This document shows, piece by piece, positions 1 to 17,300 of a stretch of 64,000 nt of DNA (positions within the stretch are counted from its first letter, which is position 1; the number at the start of each line of letters is the position of its first letter). A program made the translations under genes and the position numbers. Under the pieces are notes generated by a model. That model was not told the DNA's origin, did no database searches, and worked only from the letters and a program-made list of their open reading frames with translations. The stretch comes from Theobroma cacao. Lineage: Eukaryota; Streptophyta; Magnoliopsida; Malvales; Malvaceae. The stretch is taken from positions 24,753,333-24,817,332 of the forward strand of contig NC_030852.1 in the NCBI RefSeq assembly GCF_000208745.1, in the 5' to 3' direction.

Positions 1-6467
<6,467 letters not shown>

Positions 6468-6700
6468 CCCCCAGACTTGTCACTTTATCTGCCAACACTT
6501 CCGATCTCGAGATTTTGACAAAATAGAGAGAAGAGAATATATGTGTATATAAGGATGATGACTCAAACTAATTTACTGACTGACTGCAGAGACAGCCGAC
6601 GGACCTATGAGATACTGATTTATTTTGCAAGGTGCAATTAATTTAGCAGAGCATGTCGGGAATATTTTACCCTTTTCTAATTGTTACTATTGTACCTGAA
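6468..6700 (-). promoter_or_regulatory. Proximal promoter of agmatine deiminase with a DRE/CRT core
   Basis: Upstream of the ATG at 6467 lies a TATATA-rich stretch (6540-6552). At 6595-6600 on the plus strand is GCCGAC, the core of the dehydration/cold-responsive DRE/CRT element, about 130 bp from the start codon. DREB/CBF binding to such cores is established in plants; its use here is inference, since a six-base match is weak evidence alone. Confidence 0.35.
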
Positions 6701-7029
6701 CTTGCCTTCCGAAGGTGGGAGACAAGGCAAGCCCTGAGTGACAAAATAAGTAAAGTATAGTATGTACTGTTGAGTCTTTAGAAGAGTTTTTGTTTTTTCT
6801 TTTTTTTTATTATTATTATTTTTTTTTTATCTTTGAACTGTGTTAAGCAAAAATTGTTTTTTTTATTTTTTATTTTTTTATTTTTTAAGGATGTTTCTAT
6901 TAGGCATTTTCCGCTCTCAATAATTCTATATACTCCATGTTTCAATGCGAAGAAAAGGAAGTCTTGTATAAATGCTATATTTCTTTGGGGAAATAAGTAA
7001 TAAAGAATTGTTTTATATTATGAACTAAT
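6701..7029. other. Intergenic, poly(T)-rich spacer
   Basis: Between the agmatine deiminase promoter and the LINE insertion. Contains long T-rich runs around 6790-6890. No gene or RNA feature seen. Confidence 0.6.
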
Positions 7030-7040
7030 GAGAGAATGGA

Positions 7041-7464
7041 TGGCTTTGCTGCAAAATTGGGGAAGTGTTCTTTCTATAGGGCCGAGTTATGGGGAGTCCT
7101 ACATAGCCTTCGTATAGCGAGGGAGAAAGGATTTCGTAGGATATGGCTGCAGGTGGACAATAAAATCGTGGTTCAGGCAATTACCTCTAGTGAATCGCAT
7201 CCATGTGCGAATTCTGATTTACTAAACGCTATTCATGGACTGCTGCAACTCGACTGGGAGGTAAAACTTTCTCATATTTATCGAGAACGAAATATGTGTA
7301 GCTGATGGTATGGCCAACTGTGGTTTTAATTTAGATAGTAGCTTTATTTTGTTTGATGTACCACCTCCAGAAATCAGTTCAAGGGTGTTCAATGATGTAT
7401 TGGGAGTTTGTTTCCCAAGAATGGTTAGAAATTAATAAAAATTGCCGTTCCAAAAAAAAAAAAA
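7041..7464 (+). mobile_element. 5'-truncated LINE copy with RNase H-like 3' end, poly(A) and 11-bp TSD
   Basis: Encodes the C-terminal RNase H-like (RVT_3) domain of plant L1-type elements: FYRAELWGVLHSLRIAREKG, then WLQVDNKIVVQAI and HIYRERN. The frame breaks at about 7298: one base out of register reads on as VADGMANCGFN and continues to a stop near 7435. A poly(A) run follows at 7452-7464. The 11-bp sequence gagagaatgga occurs exactly on both sides (7030-7040 and 7465-7475), the hallmark of target-primed reverse transcription. The apparent start Met at 7036 belongs to the target site, not to the element. It is a dead 5'-truncated copy. Confidence 0.85.
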
Positions 7465-7475
7465 GAGAGAATGGA

Positions 7476-10400
7476 AACGCAGAGGAAAGGTATAATGATA
7501 TTTCAATGATTCCTTTTCTTTCTTTCGTTCTTTTTTTCTTTTTCTTTTTTGAAAAATATAATTCTATGATTCTCGAAACTTGGTTCAGAAAAAGTACCGG
7601 AAAATTTTTAATAGTCATCTCATCTTCGGTTTAACTTCTGGGTACTTGTTATTTCGTGAGTTTCGGCTTCTGGCTTTTTACTATTTGTGATTGATTGTCA
7701 TTTGTTGCTGAACTTGATGGCTTTGAGTCTTTGACATATCCTTAGGTGCATGCGAGTCAAATTTTTATGTTTGGTTCGTTCTTCTTTTGGACCTCGAAAT
7801 TAGTTCAGGGTTGTTGGTTGTGTTAATTCATTCAAGAGCACCAAAAAGAAATTGAAAACCATGCTCTTGTTGCCGTATTCTTAGCTACTTTTTCTGGGGA
7901 TAATTGCTTGTATTCATGCAATCGGTAGATTTTTGCAGTAGACTTGAATGCAGAGTTATTATTGCTTTAAGTAATTGATCATTAGTAGTAAAAAAGTGCT
8001 GTCAGATGCACAAATTCTTCACTTAGTTTCTGAAATTTATTAGATTATGAAATTCATTGCTAATGGGCATTATCCTTCAGTGTATGTTATCTGCTGGTAT
8101 TTGACAATTAGTTGATCAGCATTTATTGGATTATTGTTCTTAGCTTATTTCACAGGGGAAAAGAAGAGGTTAAAAAGAAAGAGGAACTAATGTCCATAAC
8201 TCTGGCTGGTCTGATAGAAAAATTGTTTTATACATTTTTGATGATGGGAACATTGAAAGGACAATCATGATAAAACTTCTCTTTCCAGTATGCTTTTGCT
8301 CCTGGATTCATTTGAAAGCTCCTTAATTTTATGATTATTGATCTGGTAACTGGTTGATATATGTAACTGTGTCCTTTTCACTTTTGTGGTTAAGTCCTCT
8401 TTCACATTTTACTGGCCCAACTAAATTACTTTAGAATTCCCAAAAGTTATTAAACTTGTTGATATTACAGCTTGTTTGTTGAATTTTCACTACCATTTTC
8501 ACCTAATATTTTGCTGTTACAGATACTAATTATATTTAGTTGCAGACTTCTACCTTAGTGAATGCAGATTCGTGCTTCTTAAAATTCAATAATTCGATTG
8601 CCATCTTGCAGAAACAAACTATAAATTTTGACTTTTTCTCGATGCAGCCTGAAGGAGAAGTTTGCTTTCATCTCTTAAATGGCTGAAGATACTTACTTCT
8701 GGTGCTAAATCATCAAGGCAACATTCTGGACTTCTAGTTAGGTCAGGTGCAGTTGGTTATCGCTATGAGATTGTTCTAATCAAATATTCACTTCCCTTTG
8801 AGAAAGGTTTCTTCATCGTAATTCTTAGATGCCAATTGTTGGCCCAAAGGAATGATGGATTGATTTTAGTTGGAGTAGCAGGACCATCTGGAGCTGGAAA
8901 GACTCTGTTCACTGAGAAGGTGCTCAATTTTATGCCCACCATAGCTGTCATAACAATGGACCACCACTACAAAGATTCTAACCATATTATTGATGGCTAC
9001 TTTGATGGTAAAATCTCAAATTCTTTCATTTGTCTGATTGTTTACATAAAATCAAAATAATCATCAGAGTTTGTTGGCACTGGTGGCTTCTTATTTGATC
9101 CTTCTAGTTTGAATATCAAGGATAATTATGTATGATAAAGTGGACGCTACCAGATATAACATGCTGATGGTAGTGGGCTGAAGATTTGCAGCATGGTATG
9201 CTATTGGAAACATCTATAGCAAAGAGCTTCATCTGGCTGCTAAGGCTGATTCATTTCTATGTTGAAAAAAAATTGGAATGGACAATTAAAAAAGATTATC
9301 AATTCTATTATATAAAATAGAAATATGTAGCATTAAAAGCAGTATGTGAAACTTTACATGAAGCTGCATGACCTACACTGGATTGCTGAGTATGGAAGAC
9401 ATCTAAGTATGTGAACAAGACTGTCAATAATGTAGGGCTGACAGTAAGAGAAAAAAATTATTGGTAAGGTCCAACTCAATGAACTTCAATCACTTACACT
9501 GCCATATCAATCAGTGGCTGCTTTTGTTTGACCATGGTATCAGGATGCCCTAAAGTCTAAAGTGAATTCTCAGTGTCGGTAAACTGAAGCTTTTCTCTAG
9601 ATGCTCTTGTTGCAGCCTAGTTTTGGGTTTTAGGCATTTTTTAATGTGTTGAATGGAGCCTACGACAGACGTTACGTGTACTCAGGTTAGATTAGAGAAC
9701 ATTATTGGCTGGTCAATAGGCCTTGAAGGTAGACTTGATGACTCCTGGTTTAAGAAAGACTGAAAAACGCATAAAATCACTACTTAAAAAACTGAAATGA
9801 ATTGTATAAGTAGAAAAAGTAAGAAGCCTTGAACCATTAGCTGTTAGTATAAGTAGTTTCAAGGTACAAGATGTAATGCTCAAAAGCTATGTACCTTAAG
9901 GTGATACCAAAGGTCATTCTTAAATGTAATTCCTGAAGATGGATGATTTAATAGAGACTGAATACTTGCAGTAACTCCTGGAAGTTATGCACATCAAGAG
10001 TTTTGGATCTTAAATGGAATACTTATCTCCATGAAACAGATTTGAATTTCAGTTATGATAGCCTTATTCCATTAGGGATGAACTGATTTGTCAAAAATGT
10101 TGGAAAGGTTGGCCTGAATTCTTTTTATTTATAAGAGTAACAATTCAAGGCATGTAAAGTTGGCATGGTGGTCTTGTAAACTATAGTGCTTCAGTAAAAG
10201 CTGCTGAATTATGTTAGAATACAGAATTTCATGATAACCGAAATTGGACAAACCCCATTGCTTTGTAGCTATCAGTTATAGGTATAATAGTCAAGTGTTG
10301 TAAAGACAGAGCATCTTTATTATTATTTTGCATACACATTGAATCTCGTTAATTTTTAGAATAACTTTTTTTCCTCAAAAAAAGAATCCCATTTATGACT

Positions 10401-10865
10401 TGATTGCTTCGTACATCTAGCATCAATTCTGAGCTTACCATGTCCTGCAAATTGTACTAATCTGTGGAATCTTTTTCCTTACCTTGAAAGATATTGTACT
10501 GCAATGATTAAAGACTGGAGAGGGATGCATGGCAGAGCTCTGATAATTGTAGTGTTATGAAACACACCCAACGTTGACTGATTATGACACGCTGCTTGAA
10601 AATTACACACGGTTTAAAATCAGGGAAACCTGTTCAAGTTCCAATCTGGCTCTTGTATAGGATACAGGTTCTGTCTCTCTCCTTTTATGTTTAGCTGTAT
10701 TTCTAAGACATAAGAACTCTTGTCATAAGGGTTAATGGTTTCTCCACTCATTCTGCCTGCTAGGAAGAAAGACGAGAAAAAGGAAGCAAACAAGCAGTGG
10801 ACTATTGGAAACAAATAGTGATTAGTACATGTTCTTGATCTTAGTTCCATCAGCATGCTGAATTT
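7476..10865 (+). repeat. Diverged tandem duplicate of the 5' part of the TTM gene region
   Basis: This block aligns in order with 13085-17345: the upstream segment (cttctgggtacttgtt at 7635 and 13194), coding exon 1, flanks of intron 1, exon 2 and the start of intron 2 (aagggttaatg, then aaacaaatagtgatta at about 10810 and 17306). Similarity fades just before the position of exon 3, so exons 3-11 were never copied or were lost. Homology probably reaches leftward across the LINE to about 7020, implying that the LINE landed after the duplication. Confidence 0.8.
8679..10667 (+). pseudogene. Truncated TTM1/TTM2-like pseudogene (exons 1-2 only)
   Basis: The position equivalent to the intact start (ATG 8679) opens a frame that stops after nine codons (TAA 8706-8708) because of an indel; the rest of exon 1 (to 9007) survives in another frame with the P-loop GPSGAGKT intact. 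A 16-17 base stretch encoding a Lys-rich segment is missing after about 8757, and the residues after ITMD differ (HHYKDS where the intact copy has NYNDA). The acceptor of exon 2 is changed from CAG to CAC (10563-10565). Exon 2 (10566-10667) has one inserted base and a 14-base deletion that removes IYDFKS. Exons 3-11 are absent. A functional kinase/CYTH protein cannot be made from this copy, although a spliced noncoding transcript remains possible. Confidence 0.88.
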
Positions 10866-13084
10866 TGTACAAAATTCATAGCTTTGTTTAATATAGAAAT
10901 AATTCATTGAAAGTGCTCATATATTGTTACAGTTGCCTTTATACAATGCTGAAGTGTTGGAAGAGTCAAACCATAGTAAAGCAATAGTAAAGCAGTAGCC
11001 ATAGGGTACGGATACAATCACTGATTTTTTTCTTATAGGCGGATTCAGGTGTCACTATATAATGTTACAACAATTTTAGATTTTGTGGGATTTCAACCTT
11101 TGTACTTATTATCTTAAGATAATTTTTACAATCAACTAACCTAATTTTTATAAAATAATATTAATTTATATTAGTTTAATAGTGTAAATTTAAATATGTA
11201 AAATTTTATTGCTAATAAGTATTAAACTCATAAGAGGACAGGAATCATTCAATATTTGTCAATTTTGAGCTTAAATGGGTATTCAATAAATTCGGATAAT
11301 TAATTTTGAACTTAAATATATATATATATAATGAATTTGGATTAGAATTGGTTTTGGATAGTATTTTATAATTTTATGTAAATTTTAATAAGATTTAGAT
11401 ATTTTGATAATTAAACGCTTTTGGATTTGATATCTCAAAAATAGTACATATTGTACTCGTTTACGTCTCTATCCTCATTAGTAATAAAATAAATAGCCAT
11501 AAGTGATTTAAATTCCTCCTCTAAAAAAAAAAGAAAAATAAAAAAACCAAATTAAAACAAAGAAATAAAGAGGGTGATCATAAAAAAATGTAACATTTAA
11601 TTTAGTGATAGATACAGGTGCTCGATCATAAATGCACATATCACATATCTCTAGATGGACTGGAATCTTTCTTTCTCGAATTAAAAAAAAAAAAATTATC
11701 ATTAGGTAATTTATCACTAATGAAAAAGATACTCGTAAATAGGTCAAGGAGTGAGGCAAAAGATAAACAAGCTAAGGTAGGATTGTAGTTTGTTTTCTTC
11801 TAACCTAATGATCAAATAAGATTCTAAAATATTTTAAAAATTTTAAATAAATTTTTATTTAATTAAATTCTTGTATTTATTTGAGTAAGATAAATTTTTA
11901 TAACTAATGATTAATTAATTGTCATTAATTAAAATATTATAAACTATTTAAGTCAAATAAGCTCTTATATTTTAAATTATTTTGACTAACGACAATTAGT
12001 CAAAATAGATCACATACTCACTGAATCCCTATATTCATATATTTTGTTTAATTTAGTCTATGTATTTAAAATTAAAATAATTTAATTTTTTAATTTTAAA
12101 AATTGATTTAATCTCTCTCTTAACGACATCTAATTTTACTGTTAAAAAGAAATGACATCAATGCTGACGTTACTCATTTTGGTAACGTGATGAAGTAGTT
12201 ACTTTTATTATATTATGAGTATAAGATGTTCTAAATCATGTTATGTGACATTTTTTTCATTACATTCTAATATATATAAATATAAAATTAATAAAAAAGT
12301 AATTTACTTTGAATTAGATAATTTTAATTCATTACCTCGTGAACTTAAAATTAAATAAAATAGAATAGATAATTTTGATATTGGAACCACAAGTGAATTG
12401 AGTACCATAAAACCTCATTGGAATTGAACTGAAGATTATAATAGAAATCGGTTTTCTCCATTTTTTTTTCTCAGCCCTAAATTAATGAGTGAGGGGCAAA
12501 AGGATTAACAGAGAGGATGTATGAAAGGAGATATTTTTGAAAAAAAAAATGAGAAGAATGGGAATGAAAGGAATAAAGAAAATTTAAAAATAATGTTGAT
12601 TTATTGATATTAATCAAAAAACCTTTTAAAAAAAAAAAATGACAACATATCCCTTATACTGTAACCGTTGCCAAGGTCTAAGGTTTCCATTGAAAAGTAT
12701 CCGAAACTTTTAAAAGCTTTCTAAGAGAATTCACCTTTTCCTTTTTTCAAAAAAGGACAGCCACCAAGGATATTTTTATCTTTTACTAATGAAAGACGAC
12801 ATGACATGGCTACAGTGTGGTCCCAATTTTCTTTCTTACTAATCCAAAATCAGTTCATGCGTTTGTCTGAATTCCGCAAGCTGGCAAGGCAGCGCATCCT
12901 TTTGTTTCTTGCCACTAACATCCCACCAACACCCTGACTGTAACTCTCTCTGTCCACATAGTGATCACAAGAATCTTAACACCCCTGTCGCCTTTTACAT
13001 AAAAATCCCAGTTGCCGCTGCCCATCTTATTCTTGGTCTTAAGTTAATAGACTCCGAGGTCCTAATACTAAGCAGACCAGAACT
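10866..13084. other. AT-rich intergenic region between the TTM pseudogene and the intact TTM gene
   Basis: Highly AT-rich with long A and T runs. Reads as decayed repeat DNA at 11040-12650, for example the stretch around 11880-12190 with repeated attaatta and taacgac motifs that recalls the AT-rich repeats at 26580-26900. The part from about 12780 is less AT-rich and likely holds the promoter of the intact TTM gene. No coding conservation seen. Confidence 0.5.
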
Positions 13085-13113
13085 AAGACAGAAAGGACAT
13101 AACAAAGAAAAAG

Positions 13114-14322
13114 GTATGATGATATTATAATACTTAAAAACTTGGTTCAATGTTACCAGAAATTTTTACATAGTGATATTTGCTTGAGTTTAACTTCTGG
13201 GTACTTGTTGTTTTTTGAGTTTTCCCTTCTGGGAATTTGCTATTTGTGTTTATTTGGTTGGTTGTCGCTGGATTTCATGGCGTTGAATATTTTACATATC
13301 TTTGGGTGCCTGTACGTCCAATTTTTTTAGGTTTAGTTCGGTCTTCTTTTGTACCATTAAATTTAATTCAGGCTTGTTTCTTGTGTTCATTCACTCAAGA
13401 GCAAAAAGGAAATGAAAAGCATGATTCTTGATCATATTCTTAGTTACTTTTCCTTGGTATAATTGCTTATATTGAATCAACATCTTATGTGGTTCACTTG
13501 AATGCAGAGTCATTATTATTTCGATTGATTGATGATTAGTGATAAAAAAAAGGTGCCCTGAAATGCCAGAAATTTTCATTTAATTTTTTATGTTTAGAAT
13601 TATGAAAGTTTCTGCTAAAGAATACTATCCTTCAATTTGACTGCATATTTTCTCAGTTTCTGGGCCATGTGATATCTAAAAGTTAGCTCATAAGCATTTC
13701 TGTGTCATACAGAAACTTTTTGCTCTTTTGAACACGTTCTTTATTATGTTGTTATTAGCTTCTTATAGAGGGGACAGGGAAAATCGTAAAAGAAAGAGGA
13801 ACTAATGTTCATAAATCTGGCCGAGGGTGTAAATGTTTTGCTGGTCATAACATGTTTTATGCATTATGCATGTGGGGAACATCGAAAGATAAATAATGCT
13901 TTGATTTCTCTTTTACTGATTTCAATGTTACCATTACATGTTTTGCTGGATTTCGTGTATAATCTGGCATCTGGATTCATTGGAAAACTCCTTAATTTCA
14001 CTATTACTGATCTAGAAACCGGTTCATGTGTTTGTGGTTTAAGCAATCTTAACTTTTGTCCTTTTCACATTTTATGAATCCCGCTAGATTTTATCACTTT
14101 ATAATTTGTAAAAGTTATTAAACTTCTTTATATAACAGTTTTTTTGTTGAATTTTCAATCATTACCTCATATTTTACTGTCACTAATTACTAATTATATT
14201 TAGTGATGGACTTCTAGCTTTGTATATGGAAAGTCATGCTCATCAAGAACTCCTTGATTTCTTTGCTATGTCATCCTCTTGCACTGAAAATGTATTTTGG
14301 ACCTTTGCATCTTTCAGTGCAG
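13114..14322 (+). other. Probable 5' UTR intron of the TTM gene
   Basis: A donor-like aaag|gtatgatg at 13114 and an acceptor-like gtgcag ending at 14322 flank a T-rich segment upstream of the ATG. Both sites have recognisable counterparts in the upstream duplicate (gaaag|gtataatg near 7488 and gatgcag near 8647). The frame upstream of the ATG has no family similarity, consistent with untranslated leader. This is inference from splice-like sequence. Confidence 0.35.
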
Positions 14323-14352
14323 CACAAACTCGAAGTTTACTTTCATCTTTTA

Positions 14353-17300
14353 ATGGCTCAAGATACATCTTCTGCTGCTGAATCACCTCGACGACGTTCT
14401 GGTCTTCTGCGGGACCAGGTCCAGTTGGTTAAGAAAAAGGACTCTGATCGCTATGAAATTGTTCCAATTGAAGATCCATTATCCTTTGATAAAGGTTTCT
14501 TCATTGTAATTCGTGCATGCCAATTGTTGGCCCAAAAGAATGATGGATTGATTTTAATTGGAGTAGCAGGGCCATCTGGAGCTGGAAAAACAGTGTTTAC
14601 TGAGAAGGTGCTCAACTTCTTGCCCAGCATAGCTGTCATAACAATGGACAACTATAATGATGCTAGCCGTATTATCGATGGAAACTTTGATGGTAATCTC
14701 AAATTCTTTTTTTCTATTTTTTTTTTAAATTTGTAAGGTCGTGATAATAATTGTCAAGGTTTGTTGTCACTGGTGGCGTCTTAATTGATCCTCTAGTTTG
14801 AATAATGAGGAGAATAATCTTTCTTGTCCATCTTAAAAGTTTTGGTGGTTTGTTTCATATACGATAAAAATGGGCACTATCAGATATTGCATGCAACATG
14901 TGGTTGACAATTGTAGCATGATATGATTATGGAACTTCAATAGGAAGGGCTGCTTTTGTCTGCTAATGCTGTTGCATTTCTACTCTGAAATAAGATTGAG
15001 ATAGACAATTGAAAGGAGATTATTGATTCAAATGTACAAAATGGAATAAGCAATATGTGAAACAGAACATGAAAACAAGACTGTCAATAATGCATGCCTG
15101 ATTGTAATTAGTAAGAGAAAAGATTATAGTATAAGGTCCAAATCAATTAGATTCAACCGCATATACTCCATAAGATAATTGATTCCATGTTTATGATATG
15201 ATTTGTCCTTGACATTATGAGATCAAGACCATAAGCTTTCCTAAGAACTCAAAGGGTATGGTTTGTAGGACAGTTGTGCTGAGGTTGCTAAACTCTGGCA
15301 TTCTGTGGTAGGTTGTTGGGCAGTGGCTGGTTTAGTTTGTGCATGGTTAGTTCCCGGATGCTGTTTAGTGAATTCTTCTTGTTGGTACATTGAAGCTTTT
15401 CTTAAGATGCTCTTGCTGCAGCCTAGTTTTAAGCTTAAGGCATTTTATAGGTGCTGTGTTTTACTTTGGAGCGTAAGACAGAGAGGGTACTTCTTCCTAG
15501 GTCAGATAAGAGAACAGTTTTGGGCTGAAAACTATATTGGTTGCTCAACAGGCCTTGAACGTAGGTTCCATGAGTCCTGGTTTAAGAAAGACTGAGAAAA
15601 GCCCAATTAAAGAACTGAAATGACATATTAATTTAGAAAAAGTAAGAAGCCTTGAGTAAGAAAAACCTGTTAGTAGAAGTAGTTTCGAGGTACAAGATGC
15701 AACGCTCAAAAGCTAGGTACTGCAAGGTGATTGTAAAGGTTATCCTTAATGTAATTCCTCAAGATTAGCTGGTATAATATACATTGAATACTTGAATACT
15801 CCTAGAAGATATGCATGTGAAAATTTTGGATTTTAAATGGTATACTTATTTCAATGAACAGATTAGAATTTCAGTTATAGTAGCCTTATTGAATTAGGGA
15901 TGGATTGAATTTGGGAAAAATAGTGAAAAGATTAGGTAGGTATGCAGATGTGTTTCTTTTTTGGTGATTATCTTATTAATTTTAATTATACATTCTTCTA
16001 ATAGTGCTTAATTCGGTGTGCTGATTCATGTTGGTGGAAAGATGCTATAAATAGATGTCATTCACTACCTTTGCTGATAATTTATTGCTAAATCTATCTT
16101 ATAATAGCAAAATATAACTTCAGTTGTGGGCTGCAGAGTTACATTGAACTCATTTTTATAGCTATTAGCATTCTATAGTTTGATTTTGCCTCTCTTCAAT
16201 AAACAAATATTGATCATTTTGATGACTGATTTAAACTTCTAATAGTAATTCTCATGAGTTAATTTTTAGATCATGATTTTGTTATTTACAACTCTTAACT
16301 CTTTGACATAGATTCATATCATATAAGTAGTTCCTCCAACCCAATCTATGGAGGCTCATTACACCTTTTAGAATCCTTTCCATTGTAATGGTGTAGTCAA
16401 TATCATATAGGGAAAAATAGAATAAGAAACGAAGCTATTCTTTGAGAATGTTGAGACAAATGGTAGCCAAAAAGAAAATACGAATAAGAAATGGACTTAT
16501 TCTTTAGAAGGTAAAAGTGGTAGATTAAGGATGTATTGATAAAATGGCTACAGTGATGGATTGGTCATGTGAAATATAGAACCGCAATTGCACCAGTGTA
16601 TTTCAAGTTAAAGGAATGAGGAGAGCTAGAGATAAACCAAGATCATATGCGTTGAAGCAGTTAGGAAGGATTTGGCATCTCCAAATCTCTTCATGTAGCC
16701 TTTCATTGGATGGAGTGGAGAAAAGGATTAATGTAGTTGAGGGTTCCTACTTCCTAGGTTGGGATTAAGGCTTGGCTGAATTGTATGGTATCATTTTTTT
16801 TATTTATTTTGTATACATATTGCATCATTCATTTCGGATAACTCAATTTGGTCAACATATAAAATGGTCCCATCGGTAGCTTGATTGATTGGTATATCTA
16901 ACACTAGTTCTGGCTTACCATGTGCCACAAATTACACCAATCTGTGGGATCCATTTTCTTTCATAGAAAGATTTTGTATTTCAGTGATAAAAGAATGGAG
17001 GGAATGCATGACAGAGTTCTGATTATTATGGTGTTATGAAACAGACCCACGGTTGACAGATTACGATGCACTGCTTGAAAATATACATGGTTTAAAAGCA
17101 GGGAAACCTGTTCAAGTTCCAATATATGACTTCAAGTCTAGCTCTCGCACAGGATACAGGTTCTGTATCTCTCCTTTCTGTTTTCCTATTTTGTAAGACA
17201 TGGAAACTCTTTCCATAAGGGTTAATGTGTCTCCGCTTATTCAACCTGCTAGGGATGAAAGACAAGAGAAAAAGAGAGATAGGAAAGTGTGGACTGTTAG

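Noticed and set aside
7379..7618. Open frames on both strands around 7353-7634
   Set aside because: They are made of the LINE poly(A) tail and T-rich runs (poly-Lys / poly-Phe) with no family resemblance.
14236..14352. 39-codon in-frame extension of the TTM exon 1 frame
   Set aside because: It crosses a likely splice acceptor (about 14316-14322), the duplicate does not conserve it as protein, and family members start at MAQD.
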